Notes: generated from the sequence alone by a model not told the origin. 64,000 bases of DNA from Corallococcus silvisoli (GCF_009909145.1 NZ_JAAAPJ010000021.1:78045-142044), one strand, 5' to 3'. Shown: positions 25,917 to 36,024, numbered from the stretch's first letter. Translations and numbers: made by a program.

Positions 25917-26500
25917 AGCCGAAGCTGCTCTTCGCCACTGGAAACGCGGGCAAGCTGCGCGAGCTGCGCGCGCTCGTGGGCGACGCCGTGGAGGTGGTGT
26001 CCCTCAAGGACCTGCCTCCCGTGCCGGAGCCCGAGGAGGACGGCGCCACCTTCGAGGACAACGCGGTGCTGAAGGCGCGCGCCTACTCGAAGGCCACGGG
26101 GTTGCCCGCGCTGGCGGATGACTCGGGGCTGTGCGTGGACGCGCTGGATGGACGGCCCGGGGTGCTCTCCGCGCGGTACGCGCCGGGGGATGATCGGGCC
26201 CGGTACGAGAAGCTGCTCGGGGAGCTGGAGGGCGTGCCGGACGGGAAGCGGACGGCTTCCTTCTACTGCGCCCTGGCGCTGGTGACGGGGGAGGGCGAGC
26301 CCCGGGTGGAGGTGGGCCGCTGCGAGGGCACCATCCTGCGCGCGCCGAAGGGGACGAACGGCTTTGGCTACGACCCGGTGTTCCAGGTGGCGGACGGCAG
26401 CGGACGCGCCATGGCGGAGCTGGCGCCGGAGGAGAAGGCGCGGGTGTCTCACCGGGCGAAGGCCTTCGGGCTGATGCGGCGCCATCTGTTGGCGCTTTGA
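25913..26500 (+). CDS. rdgB: XTP/dITP pyrophosphatase (RdgB/HAM1)
   Basis: A 195-residue house-cleaning pyrophosphatase that removes ITP, dITP and XTP from the nucleotide pool. The substrate loop TGNAGKLRE is at 9-17, the metal/base-binding ADDSGLCVDALDG and the PGVLSARYA motif follow, and the late GTNGFGYDPVF motif is intact. It starts by a 4-base overlap with rph, so it is translationally coupled. It is the last protein gene before the tRNA group. Confidence 0.95.
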   Translation: MKPKLLFATGNAGKLRELRALVGDAVEVVSLKDLPPVPEPEEDGATFEDNAVLKARAYSKATGLPALADDSGLCVDALDGRPGVLSARYAPGDDRARYEKLLGELEGVPDGKRTASFYCALALVTGEGEPRVEVGRCEGTILRAPKGTNGFGYDPVFQVADGSGRAMAELAPEEKARVSHRAKAFGLMRRHLLAL

Positions 26501-26571
26501 CCGGGCGGACGGGCGTCAGGAACTGCGAGCTTGCGCGTCCGTCCGCGTTAGGCGAAGAATGCAGCACTTCT

Positions 26572-26646
<75 letters not shown>

Positions 26647-26688
26647 TTGAAGTGCCGTGTTGAAGCAGCAGTCGTCGTGGAACGACCA

Positions 26689-26765
26689 GCTCCAGTAGCT
26701 CAGCTGGATAGAGCACCGACCTTCTAAGTCGGGGGTCGCAGGTTCGAGCCCTGCCTGGGGCGCCA
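26689..26765 (+). tRNA. tRNA-Arg (anticodon TCT)
   Basis: Acceptor GCTCCAG/CTGGGGC with one T-G pair, anticodon stem CCGAC/GTCGG, loop CTTCTAA, and T arm GCAGG-TTCGAGC-CCTGC. Discriminator G followed by an encoded CCA, the only one of the six tRNAs here with it. Confidence 0.95.
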
Positions 26766-26858
26766 AATCTGCAGGCTGGGGGGTGTATTTGGGCCTTGTA
26801 CGGCCTCGGTTTCCACGGTAGGAGACCGCCGCATCAAAGCCGTGACGTGCGAAGTGAC

Positions 26859-26933
26859 GGCGAATGTAGCTCAACTGGTTAGAGCGCCGGACTGTGACTC
26901 CGGAGGTTGCCGGTTCGATCCCGGTCATTCGCC
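26859..26933 (+). tRNA. tRNA-His (anticodon GTG)
   Basis: Acceptor GCGAATG/CATTCGC plus the extra G at -1 (26859) facing discriminator C (26933), the tRNA-His identity pair. Anticodon loop CTGTGAC in stem CCGGA/TCCGG. No CCA is encoded. Confidence 0.95.
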
Positions 26934-26947
26934 CTTCTTTGCTTCCC

Positions 26948-27021
26948 GCGCCTATAGCTCAACTGGATAGAGCATCGGCCTTCGAAGCCGAGGGTTGGGG
27001 GTTCAAGTCCCTCTGGGCGCA
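26948..27021 (+). tRNA. tRNA-Arg (anticodon TCG)
   Basis: Acceptor GCGCCTA/TGGGCGC with one T-G pair, anticodon stem TCGGC/GCCGA with loop CTTCGAA, and T loop TTCAAGT. Discriminator A, no CCA encoded. It borders the accessory segment that follows. Confidence 0.95.
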
Positions 27022-27076
27022 CTTCCTCAACCCCCCGTGTTCACACTGGAAAGTCGGCCCGTCGCCGCTCCAGTAA

Positions 27077-27343
27077 ACGGGACCTTCCCGGACGCACCAA
27101 CGATTTACCAATGAGCTCCTCCGCGCCGCGCTTTCGTGCGGCGCGGATGGTCGGGGGCTCATCCTCCAGCCGTTGGAGTGCCAGGCTGTCCTGGACGCGC
27201 TGGCTTACGCTCGCCAACGTCTGGGCCTTCAGGACCTGGATGACCCCTTGGGGCACCGGCTCGACGCCGCATCGCTCTGGTGGCTCCTTTCCACGAAGAG
27301 GGTCAACCGCGTTTCGCTTCCGGTGCGGATGCAGGAGTGGTGA
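27077..27343 (+). pseudogene. Start-less coding remnant beside tRNA-Arg
   Basis: An open frame of 88 codons between a TAA at 27074 and a TGA at 27341. It has no ATG or GTG near its 5' end, yet reads like protein: a helix LLRAALSCGADG, then LQPLECQAVLDALAYARQRL and a tryptophan-containing C-terminus. This looks like the 3' part of a gene cut off by recombination next to the tRNA. I do not recognise the family. It may also be chance; overlapping frames give poorer protein-like sequence. Confidence 0.35.
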
Positions 27344-27386
27344 AGATCCGAACGCTCGGTTTGTGCCGCATCAGTGAGGGGTGACA

Positions 27387-28022
27387 GTGGGGGCTCGTCG
27401 GTTCTTCTTCTTTCTTCCCAACGCGGGCGTGCGTCTGGATTTTGGTGCCGCTATCGCGGTGTTGGATGAGGCTGGCCTTGAGTTTGATTCGGGTACGGTT
27501 GTTGCCGGGTTCGACGAGCAGGGGGTGGCTGTTGAGTCGCGCCGGATTGAGACGACGAGAATTGATGGTCGAGTGATTGAGCAGTGCGTGAAGAGCGGGC
27601 TCAGTCTTGAGGCCGAGTGTCGAGACCCGTCATTGTTCATGACCTGTGTATTCGGTTCTCCGCACCCGAACCCCATATTTTCAATGATTGTCTCGCTTCG
27701 GGTCTGGAGGGGGCTTGGTGTGATGGCGTCAGATAGGTATGAGAAATTGCTGGTTCGTGTGGCCAAGGACTCCGGAGCTGCGAGCGTTCTGGTCGTAGAT
27801 GACCCTTCGGATGACTTCCTGGCGCGACTGGTCGTTGTTGATGATCAATGGGTGATGGATCCTTGTCGTTTGAGCGGGGTAGAGCTGGAGGCGTTGAGCA
27901 TCCTCATTGCTCCAGACCAAGCGCATTTCCCGGTGATGAGGTCGCTCAGGCCCACTGGGCGGTGCGTACTGGGGTATTTGGAGTACCGGGAGACGATTGA
28001 TGGTGATCCATCAAGAAGCTGA
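27387..28022 (+). CDS. Unknown protein in the tRNA-flanked segment
   Basis: A 211-residue protein without signal peptide or membrane segment. It starts MGARRFFFFLPNAGVRLDFG, with alternating hydrophobic strands, and contains an acidic VVDDPSDDFLARLVVVDD region. No catalytic motif is visible. GTG 27387 is preferred because GAGGGG lies 5 bases upstream; GTG 27381 in frame is possible. Base composition is 57-60% GC in lines I counted, against about 70% around it, and the codons use more A/T at third positions. Both signs point to recent transfer. The size and small partner gene downstream (27 bases) recall immunity-type or toxin-linked proteins, but this is only an analogy. Confidence 0.6.
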   Translation: MGARRFFFFLPNAGVRLDFGAAIAVLDEAGLEFDSGTVVAGFDEQGVAVESRRIETTRIDGRVIEQCVKSGLSLEAECRDPSLFMTCVFGSPHPNPIFSMIVSLRVWRGLGVMASDRYEKLLVRVAKDSGAASVLVVDDPSDDFLARLVVVDDQWVMDPCRLSGVELEALSILIAPDQAHFPVMRSLRPTGRCVLGYLEYRETIDGDPSRS

Positions 28023-28049
28023 GAGGGAACTGGCTGTTGGTGTGCCTCC

Positions 28050-28310
28050 ATGATCGTTGAGCGGATCCTGAAGGGCGCCAAGCCAACGGAAATCTTCCAC
28101 GAGATGTTGGCTCGGACTCCAGAGCTGACCAACGTCGAACTTGGAAGGGCGTTCACGGACTGCTTTGAGGATGTTGACTGGCTCGCGAAGACTTTGATCT
28201 GGAAATGGAATCGTTCCGGCACGCGAAGCGGAATCGCTGATGAGAGGCTGGATGCGCTGCTCATCGAACTGCTCCGCGCGGCGGGATATGCGGTTCCCGA
28301 CATGCCGTGA
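28050..28310 (+). CDS. Small unknown protein, partner of the upstream gene
   Basis: An 86-residue, mostly helical protein with MIVERILKGAKPTEIFHEML at the start and LTNVELGRAFTDCFEDVDWL in the middle. It lies 27 bases after the preceding unknown gene and is probably in one transcript with it, closed by the hairpin at 28341. I recognise no domain. Its base composition, like that of its neighbour, looks lower in GC than the chromosome. The pair could be a two-gene cassette. Confidence 0.55.
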   Translation: MIVERILKGAKPTEIFHEMLARTPELTNVELGRAFTDCFEDVDWLAKTLIWKWNRSGTRSGIADERLDALLIELLRAAGYAVPDMP

Positions 28311-28340
28311 ACGCTCCGCACTCCCACTGGCCGCAATAGA

Positions 28341-28375
28341 AACGCCCGCGCCCCCAGACAGGGAACGCGGGCGTT
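28341..28375. terminator. Bidirectional terminator-like hairpin between convergent genes
   Basis: AACGCCCGCG (28341-28350) pairs perfectly with CGCGGGCGTT (28366-28375). The T ending on one side and A on the other serve both strands. It lies between the end of the unknown pair and the end of the recombinase gene. Confidence 0.7.
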
Positions 28376-28400
28376 GTTCATTTCGGGGATACGGCGACCT

Positions 28401-29456
28401 TCAGGCCTCCGGATTCGTCCCGGTGCCGTCCTTGGCGGACGGCACGCGGCACCGCGACTCCGTCTCCGCCTCCAGCGCGGTGAGGTTCTCGCGCATGGCC
28501 TTCGCCCACCGGGCCCGCGGCTGCTCCATCAGCTTCTCGTGCGCCAGGTCGATGGTCTCGCTCAGCTCGTCGTCGGACAGCTCCGACGTCGTCTTGCCCT
28601 TGTACGGACCGAACGCCACCACCACCGCGCTCGCCTTCGGCCGCTCGGGCGTCTGGGCCAGGGGCGCCAGCGGCACGTCGACGTCGAGCCTCGGCTCCTC
28701 CTTCTCAGGGGGCCGGGACTCCATGGCGGCTGGCGTGGGCGCCAGGGTGGGGAAGGACGCCTTCATCTGGCCCGGTCTCGCTCCCAGCACCTCGTAGGTC
28801 CCGGACGCGGGGGCCGGCTCGTCGTGGGCTCCGTGCGCGTCGTACTCCTCGGCCGGCATCTCCTCGCGCACGTACAGTCCGCCGAAGGCCTCCGGGTACG
28901 CCTTGCGCAACGCCGCCACGCGGGCGCACTTCTCGATCATCGTCGTGGGGATCTTGGCCCAGAGCGGCGTCTGCTGGACGTAGCCGGCGAAGTCCAGCCA
29001 CACCACCACCGGCAGCTTCCCCTCGCGCACCACCCGCGACCAGGCACCCACCAGGGCGCCCTTGCGCTTGGCCGGGTTGAAGCGGTGCACCACCTCCCCC
29101 TTGCCCTGGTCCACGACGATCTCGTCCTCGGCGAACACCGCGCTCGCCTGGATGCCCTTGAAGTCCGGGAAGCGCTCCGCCCGGGCCAGCATGCCAGCCT
29201 CCGAGGGCTGGAACTCGTACTTCGTCACCCAGTTGGGCCGCTCCCGGTTGCCCACGTTCTGCCGACGCGCCACGCAGAACGCTTCCTTCAGGAGTGGATC
29301 CAACCCGCTGCGCTTGCACTGCTCGATGAAGAGCGCGAACTCGTCCTCGCTGATTCCCCGGGGGCAGATGGTCCGCTTCACCAGGTCCACCCGCTCCCGG
29401 TTCCAGGCCGCGCCCTGCGGCGACGTCGTTCCATCCGCCTTCACGTTGGCTTCCAT
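28401..29456 (-). CDS. bet: Phage recombination protein Bet / RecT-family annealase
   Basis: A 351-residue protein whose first 190 residues match the phage Bet (Red beta/RecT superfamily) single-strand annealing proteins. Typical stretches are KRTICPRGISEDEFALFIEQCKRSGLDPL (in part), GMLARAERFPDFKGIQAS and PLWAKIPTTMIEKCARVAALRKAYP (in part). The C-terminal half is a Pro/Glu-rich linker, then an FGPYKGKTTSELSDDEL motif of a small domain seen in some phage and nuclease-associated proteins. The ATG at 29456 follows GGAGAAG. No exonuclease or single-strand binding partner is next to it. GC is near the host level, so it is either adapted or from a phage of similar composition. It marks the segment as phage-derived. 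Confidence 0.85.
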   Translation of the reverse strand: MEANVKADGTTSPQGAAWNRERVDLVKRTICPRGISEDEFALFIEQCKRSGLDPLLKEAFCVARRQNVGNRERPNWVTKYEFQPSEAGMLARAERFPDFKGIQASAVFAEDEIVVDQGKGEVVHRFNPAKRKGALVGAWSRVVREGKLPVVVWLDFAGYVQQTPLWAKIPTTMIEKCARVAALRKAYPEAFGGLYVREEMPAEEYDAHGAHDEPAPASGTYEVLGARPGQMKASFPTLAPTPAAMESRPPEKEEPRLDVDVPLAPLAQTPERPKASAVVVAFGPYKGKTTSELSDDELSETIDLAHEKLMEQPRARWAKAMRENLTALEAETESRCRVPSAKDGTGTNPEA

Positions 29457-29709
29457 CACTGTCTTCTCCCGCACCACTCGAAAAGGACGGGCGACCCTCG
29501 CCCGCCCACCTGGTTGCCCGGGACGCACCCCTGACCCGAAGCAGGGGCCAGACGAACCTCTGCTACAGGCCTGAAGCGCGAACCGCGGCGTGGATCAACA
29601 TGCGGGCCGGATGGACCCTTCGCATCGCTTCCAGGACCGTGGACCGGCCGGCAGCAGGGCGGGCATCCGCCCACGACGCGGGGAATGAACGGGGGTTTGC
29701 AAAAACGTT
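29457..29709. other. Upstream region of bet and of the tRNA-Lys promoter
   Basis: No gene is supported here. It must contain the promoter of the leftward bet gene, and near 29700 an A-rich spot leads into the tRNA promoter. I see no repeat of the neighbouring tRNA ends that would mark an attachment site. Confidence 0.4.
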
Positions 29710-29738
29710 TTGACAGGGCGGGCGGCGCCCGGTATTCA
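29710..29738 (+). promoter_or_regulatory. Strong sigma70 promoter of tRNA-Lys
   Basis: A perfect TTGACA (29710-29715), a 17-base GC-rich spacer and TATTCA (29733-29738, four of six). Transcription should start about 29745, some 40 bases before tRNA-Lys. Confidence 0.75.
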
Positions 29739-29785
29739 CCGCGCCACCTCGGACGTCGCGCAGCCAACGCGGCCCCAGCAAAGCC

Positions 29786-29858
29786 GGGAGCGTAGCTCAA
29801 TTGGCAGAGCAATGGACTCTTAATCCATAGGTTGTGGGTTCGATTCCCTCCGCTCTCA
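29786..29858 (+). tRNA. tRNA-Lys (anticodon CTT)
   Basis: Acceptor GGGAGCG/CGCTCTC, anticodon stem ATGGA/TCCAT with loop CTCTTAA, and T loop TTCGATT. Discriminator A, no CCA encoded. It has its own promoter and terminator. Confidence 0.95.
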
Positions 29859-29862
29859 CTCG

Positions 29863-29902
29863 CAGGGCCCCTTCTGGAAACGGAAGGGGCCCTGTTTCTT
29901 TT
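29863..29902 (+). terminator. Rho-independent terminator of tRNA-Lys
   Basis: A perfect 12-bp stem (29863-29874 with 29883-29894), an 8-base loop, then TTTCTTTT. It starts five bases after the tRNA and separates it from tRNA-Leu. Confidence 0.9.
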
Positions 29903-29996
29903 CCGGCATCCGCCCCGCCGGCAAGCCCCGGAGGGCGCGCGGGAAAGCCCCTGTTGCCCACGGACGTTTCGCGGTAGGACGGTCGCGCGACGCGTC

Positions 29997-30078
29997 GGGC
30001 GGGTGGCGAAACTGGTAGACGCGCCAGACTTAGGATCTGGTACCGCAAGGTGTGAGGGTTCGAGTCCCTCCTCGCCCA
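29997..30078 (+). tRNA. tRNA-Leu (anticodon TAG)
   Basis: Acceptor GGGCGGG/CTCGCCC, anticodon stem CCAGA/TCTGG with loop CTTAGGA, a long variable arm typical of tRNA-Leu, and T loop TTCGAGT. Discriminator A, no CCA encoded. tig follows about 100 bases later. Confidence 0.95.
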
Positions 30079-30182
30079 TTTCGCGTTGACCCGTTCGTGC
30101 CTATCCCCTAAAGCCGCACGTCCCACTTTCCGGTTGCCGCCCCGGGACGCGTAGGCCCGTGGAGGCGGCGAGCGAGGCCCGC

Positions 30183-31460
30183 ATGAAGGTCCAGGTCGAG
30201 GAGCTTTCTCCCATCGAGAAGAAGCTCTCCATCGAGGTCGACAACGCCCGCGTGGCGGAGGAGCTCAACCGCGCGTACGCCGCGCTCAGCGGCCAGGTGA
30301 AGCTGCCCGGTTTCCGCCAGGGCAAGGTTCCCCGCCGCATCCTCGAGCAGAAGTACCGCGAGCAGGTGGAGGACGACGTCATCCAGCGCGTCGTCCAGAA
30401 GGCCTACCTGGACGCCGTCCGCGAGCACAAGGTGGAGGCCGTCGCCTCTCCCCAGGTCACCAACTCCGGCCTCAAGCCCAACGCCCCCTTCAACTTCGAG
30501 GCCCGCGTGGAGGTGAAGCCGCGCGTGGAGGCGAAGGACTACGAGGGCGTGGGCCTGTCGAAGATCGACACCGCCATCTCCGACGACGCGGTGAACGAGC
30601 AGATTGAACGCATGCGCCAGAACCAGGGCCGCATCGAGCCCGTCACCGACCGCGACACCGCGGCCGCTGGCGACCAGGTGACCATCGACTTCGAGGCGAA
30701 GGTCGACGGCAATGCGTTCCCCGGCAGCAAGGCGGACGGCATTGGCGTGCGCGTGCAGGACGGCGACCTCATCCAGGGCAACATCCCGCAGCTGGCGGGC
30801 GTGAAGGTCGGCGACTCCAAGGACGTCGAGTACACCTTCCCCCAGGACTACCAGGCGGAGGAAGTGCGCGGGAAGGCCGCCATCTTCCACATCACCGTCA
30901 AGGAGCTGAAGAAGCCGGTGGTGCCGGAGCTCAACGACGACTTCGCCAAGGAGACCGGCGTCGCCCAGACGGTGGACGAGCTGCGCGCGAAGGTCCGCTC
31001 GGACCTGGAGAAGGCCAAGAAGAACCAAGCCCAGGTGGACGAGCGCGACGGCCTCATCAAGGCCCTGCTGGAGAAGAACGCGTTCGACGTGCCCCGCGCC
31101 ATGGTGGAGCGCGCCATCGACTCCATGATGGAGGGCGCCTTCCGCCAGATGCAGCGCCAGGGCATCGACCCGCGCCAGCTCAACCTGGACTTCAACCGGC
31201 TGCGCGACGAGATGCGCGAGAAGGCCGTCCTGGAGGTGAAGGGGACGCTCCTGTTCGAGGCCATCGCCCAGCAGCAGAACATCCAGGCGTCCGACGAGGA
31301 CGTGGAGAAGCGCATCGAGGACCTCGCCATCGAGGCCAACCAGCCCGTCGCCCAGGTGAAGAAGTACTTCAAGGGTCCGGACGAGCGCCTTGGGTTGTCT
31401 CTGCGACTCCGCGAGGAAAAGACGATTGAATTCCTCAAGGGCCGGGCGAAGTATTCTTGA
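30183..31460 (+). CDS. tig: Trigger factor
   Basis: The ribosome-bound chaperone and prolyl isomerase. The 425-residue protein has the N-terminal ribosome-docking loop GFRQGKVP (43-50), a central FKBP-like domain (about 150-240, with VTIDFEAKVDG) and the long helical C-terminal arms ending in LREEKTIEFLKGRAKYS. The FKBP part is somewhat divergent. ATG 30183 is preferred over an in-frame start at 30159 because the family begins with MKVQVEE. It heads the classical tig-clpP-clpX order; clpP begins 47 bases after its stop. Confidence 0.95.
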   Translation: MKVQVEELSPIEKKLSIEVDNARVAEELNRAYAALSGQVKLPGFRQGKVPRRILEQKYREQVEDDVIQRVVQKAYLDAVREHKVEAVASPQVTNSGLKPNAPFNFEARVEVKPRVEAKDYEGVGLSKIDTAISDDAVNEQIERMRQNQGRIEPVTDRDTAAAGDQVTIDFEAKVDGNAFPGSKADGIGVRVQDGDLIQGNIPQLAGVKVGDSKDVEYTFPQDYQAEEVRGKAAIFHITVKELKKPVVPELNDDFAKETGVAQTVDELRAKVRSDLEKAKKNQAQVDERDGLIKALLEKNAFDVPRAMVERAIDSMMEGAFRQMQRQGIDPRQLNLDFNRLRDEMREKAVLEVKGTLLFEAIAQQQNIQASDEDVEKRIEDLAIEANQPVAQVKKYFKGPDERLGLSLRLREEKTIEFLKGRAKYS

Positions 31461-31507
31461 GGCTTTTCCTTCAAGGTTCCTGAGTCCCTTCTCGAGGTCC
31501 ATCCGAC

Positions 31508-32128
31508 ATGCCCTTCATGCCCGTCCCCTACGTCATCGAGCAGACCCACCGGGGTGAGCGCTCGTACGACATCTACAGCCGGCTCCTGAAGGACCGCATC
31601 GTCATGCTGGGCACGGAGATCGACGATGACGTGGCCAACGCCATCGTCGCGCAGCTCCTGTTCCTGGAGTCCGAGGACCCGGACAAGGACATCAACCTGT
31701 ACATCAACTCGCCGGGTGGGTCCGTGACGGCGGGGCTCGCCATCTACGACACGATGCAGTACGTCAAGGCGCCTGTGTCCACCATCTGCGTGGGGCAGGC
31801 GGCCTCCATGGGTGCCGTGCTGCTGCTGGCCGGGGCGAAGGGCAAGCGCTACTCGCTGCCGTCCAGCCGCATCATGATCCACCAGCCCCTGGGCGGCGCG
31901 CGCGGCCAGGCGACGGACATCGAAATCCAGGCCCGCGAAATCCTCCGGATGAAGGCCAAGCTCAACGAGCTCATCGTCAAGCACACCGGGCAGACGATCG
32001 AGCGCGTGGAGAAGGACACGGACCGCGACTACTTCATGGGCGCCACGGAGGCGAAGGCGTACGGCATCATCGACGCCATCCAGGACCCCCGGAAGGTCGT
32101 GGGCGTGAAGGCGGAAGAGAAGAAGTAG
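31508..32128 (+). CDS. clpP: ATP-dependent Clp protease proteolytic subunit
   Basis: A 206-residue serine protease that forms the tetradecameric chamber. The catalytic triad is Ser100 (GQAASMGA), His125 (RIMIHQPLGG) and Asp174 (TDRDYFMG). The N-terminal YVIEQTHRGERSYDIYSRLL and the INSPGGSVTAGLAIYDTMQ strand-turn (in part) are textbook ClpP. Only a few residues precede the mature start, so any propeptide is very short. It lies between tig and clpX. Confidence 0.97.
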   Translation: MPFMPVPYVIEQTHRGERSYDIYSRLLKDRIVMLGTEIDDDVANAIVAQLLFLESEDPDKDINLYINSPGGSVTAGLAIYDTMQYVKAPVSTICVGQAASMGAVLLLAGAKGKRYSLPSSRIMIHQPLGGARGQATDIEIQAREILRMKAKLNELIVKHTGQTIERVEKDTDRDYFMGATEAKAYGIIDAIQDPRKVVGVKAEEKK

Positions 32129-32267
32129 ACAGCGGGAAAACCCAACGGACCGGGGTGGCAGGGACTCGGCCGGTGGCCGGGGGTGCTGGGACTCTCTCCC
32201 GCGCCTCCGGCCTTCTCGTTTCTGTCGTCGCCGGCATTTTCGCCTTGTTAAGTACCCCGAAGGTGCG

Positions 32268-32297
32268 TGGACGTTCCGGATGGGGGCTGACTAGATT
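32268..32297 (+). promoter_or_regulatory. Possible separate promoter of clpX
   Basis: TGGACG (32268-32273), 18-base spacer, TAGATT (32292-32297), each box four of six. It lies in the 231-base clpP-clpX gap, which is longer than other spacings in this block. Confidence 0.35.
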
Positions 32298-32359
32298 GGC
32301 GAGAGCAGGGGACCGGACGCGAAGCGGGTTGGGGCCTTTCAGGCGCAGCGAGGGATTTC

Positions 32360-33643
<1,284 letters not shown>

Positions 33644-33804
33644 CGCCGGAGCCTCATCGGGCATGACGGGGCGCGTCATGGGCGCCGCGACACGGGTCGC
33701 GGACCCGGGCGCGCCCCTCGTCTTCGCGGGGCAGCCCAGGCGTGGGAGCGGGCCGCGATTTTTTCCGGGCCGGGGGCGGGGCCTTCTTGTATCTGCTGTC
33801 CCCC

Positions 33805-36024
33805 ATGAGAAAGCTCCTCATGCCCGCCCTGTTGTCACTTGTGGCCTGTGTCTCCTCGAAGGACGCCACGCGCGAAGAGGTGCCCGCGTCCGCGTCCTCG
33901 GGGGCCCGGTCCGCGGCGGGTGACAGCGCTCCGGCCCAGGAGGGCCCTTCCCGCATGGCCTACCCGGCGACCCGTTCCGAAGCGGTGGTGGACACGCTGC
34001 ACGGACAGCAGGTGGCGGACCCGTACCGCTGGCTGGAGGACGAGAAGTCCCCCGAGGTCCAGGCCTGGATGAAGGCGCAGGACGGCTTCACGCGCACCGC
34101 GCTGGAGGCGATGCCGGGCCGGGACGCGCTCGCCAAACGCTTCAAGGAGCTGTTCTACGTGGACTCCGTGTCGGCGCCCGCGCGCCGGGGCGAGCGCTAC
34201 TTCTTCATGCGCACGCACAAGGACAAGGAGAAGGCCATCGTCTACTGGAAGCAGGGCGAGGCCGGTCCGGAGAAGGTGCTGCTGGATCCGAACACCTGGA
34301 GCAAGGACGGCACGGTGTCCCTGGGCACGTGGGCGCCCTCCTGGGACGGCAAGCGCGTGGCCTTCGCGCAGCGGCCCAACGCCGCGGACGAGGCCGTCCT
34401 GCACGTGATGGACGTGGCCACCGGTGAGTGGTCCAAGGTGGACGTCATCGAGGGCGCCAAGTACGCCCAGCCGCACTGGACGCCGGACGGCAAGGGCTTC
34501 TACTACGAGTGGCTGCCCACGGACGCCTCCATCCCGGTGGACGCGCGCCCCGGCTACACCACGCTCAAGTTCCACGTGCTGGGGCAGGACCCGAAGCGCG
34601 ACGCGGTGGTGCACGAGCGCACCGGTGACCCGTCCACGTTCCTCCAGGGCGACCTGTCGCGGGACGGCAAGTACCTGTTCGTCTCCATCCTGCGCGGCTG
34701 GAGCGAGAACGACGTCTACTGGAAGCACCCGGGGGAGAAGGACTGGCGGCTGCTCGTGAAGGGCAAGGGCGCCAAGTACAACGTCATCCCCTGGAAGGAC
34801 CGCTTCTACGTCGTCACCGACGAGGGCGCCCCGCGCCAGCGCGTCTTCGGCGTGGACCCGAAGAAGCCGGAGCGCGCGAACTGGAAGGAGCTGGTGCCGG
34901 AGGACCCCCAGGCGGCGCTGGAGAGCGTGTCGCTGGTGGGCGGCCACCTGGCGCTGGAGTACCTGAAGGACGCGGCCACGGAGCTGCGGATCGCCACGCT
35001 GGAGGGCAAGCCGGTGCGCACCGTGCAGCTGCCGGGCGTGGGCGCCGCGTCCAACCTGGCGGGCCTGGAGGACCAGGACGACGCCTACTTCGCCTTCAGC
35101 TCCTTCACCACGCCCCGGCAGGTGTACCGGACGTCCGTGAAGGGCGGGAAGGTGGACCTGTGGGCGAAGGTGGAAGTGCCCATGGACCCGGACGCGTACC
35201 AGGTGGAGCAGGTCTTCTACGCGTCGAAGGACGGCACCCGGGTGCCCATGTTCCTCGTCTACAAGAAGGGCCTGAAGAAGGACGGGACGGCGCCCACGCT
35301 GCTGTACGGGTACGGAGGCTTCTTCGTCAGCATGCAGCCCACCTTCCGCGCCAGCATCCTGCCGTGGCTGGACTCAGGCGGCATCTACGCGGTGGCCAAC
35401 CTGCGCGGCGGCGGTGAGTACGGCACCGCGTGGCACGAGGCGGGCCGGGGCGCGAACAAGCAGAACGTCTTCGACGACTTCGCCGGGGCGGCCCAGTTCC
35501 TGGCCCAGGAGAAGTACACGCAGGCGTCGAAGCTGGCCATCTACGGCGGCAGCAACGGCGGCCTGTTGGTGGGCGCGGCGATGACCCAGCACCCCGAGCT
35601 GTACGGCGCGGTGGTCTGCGGGGTGCCGCTTCTGGACATGGTGCGCTACCACCTGTTCGGGAGCGGGCGGACGTGGGTGCCGGAGTACGGATCGGCGGAG
35701 GACGCCGGGCAGTTCAAGACCCTGTACGCCTATTCGCCCTACCACCACGTGCGGCAGGACGTGAAGTATCCAGCCCTGCTGATGATGGGCTCCGACCACG
35801 ACGACCGCGTGGACCCCATGCACGCGCGCAAGTTCGTGGCGGAAGTGCAGAACGCGAAGGGCAATCCATCCCCGGCATTGCTACGCATCGAAGCGAACGC
35901 GGGCCACGGCGGGGCGGACCAGGTGGCGAAGGCCATCGAGTCCAGCGCGGACATGTACGCCTTCCTCTTCCAGGTGCTGGGCGTGGCCCGGCCGGACGCC
36001 GGGGTGGCGGCCGAGAGCCGCTAG
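33805..36024 (+). CDS. S9 family prolyl oligopeptidase, lipoprotein
   Basis: A 739-residue serine peptidase. Signal peptide with lipobox LVAC (Cys15), then the beta-propeller domain (about 100-470) and the alpha/beta-hydrolase domain. The nucleophile is Ser583 in YGGSNGGLL, the acid is Asp666 (SDHDDRV) and the histidine is His701 in NAGHGG. The oxyanion and substrate region LRGGGEYGTAWHEAGRG is typical of prolyl endopeptidase. It should cut short proline-containing peptides after export; M. xanthus has a well-known secreted-type prolyl endopeptidase of this family. It stands between clpX and lon, but has a 160-base gap upstream, so it may not belong to that block. Confidence 0.92.
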   Translation: MRKLLMPALLSLVACVSSKDATREEVPASASSGARSAAGDSAPAQEGPSRMAYPATRSEAVVDTLHGQQVADPYRWLEDEKSPEVQAWMKAQDGFTRTALEAMPGRDALAKRFKELFYVDSVSAPARRGERYFFMRTHKDKEKAIVYWKQGEAGPEKVLLDPNTWSKDGTVSLGTWAPSWDGKRVAFAQRPNAADEAVLHVMDVATGEWSKVDVIEGAKYAQPHWTPDGKGFYYEWLPTDASIPVDARPGYTTLKFHVLGQDPKRDAVVHERTGDPSTFLQGDLSRDGKYLFVSILRGWSENDVYWKHPGEKDWRLLVKGKGAKYNVIPWKDRFYVVTDEGAPRQRVFGVDPKKPERANWKELVPEDPQAALESVSLVGGHLALEYLKDAATELRIATLEGKPVRTVQLPGVGAASNLAGLEDQDDAYFAFSSFTTPRQVYRTSVKGGKVDLWAKVEVPMDPDAYQVEQVFYASKDGTRVPMFLVYKKGLKKDGTAPTLLYGYGGFFVSMQPTFRASILPWLDSGGIYAVANLRGGGEYGTAWHEAGRGANKQNVFDDFAGAAQFLAQEKYTQASKLAIYGGSNGGLLVGAAMTQHPELYGAVVCGVPLLDMVRYHLFGSGRTWVPEYGSAEDAGQFKTLYAYSPYHHVRQDVKYPALLMMGSDHDDRVDPMHARKFVAEVQNAKGNPSPALLRIEANAGHGGADQVAKAIESSADMYAFLFQVLGVARPDAGVAAESR

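Noticed and set aside
27022..30078. Complete prophage or integrative element
   Set aside because: No integrase, structural or lysis genes and no repeated tRNA end were found; only a recombinase and unknown genes support mobile origin.
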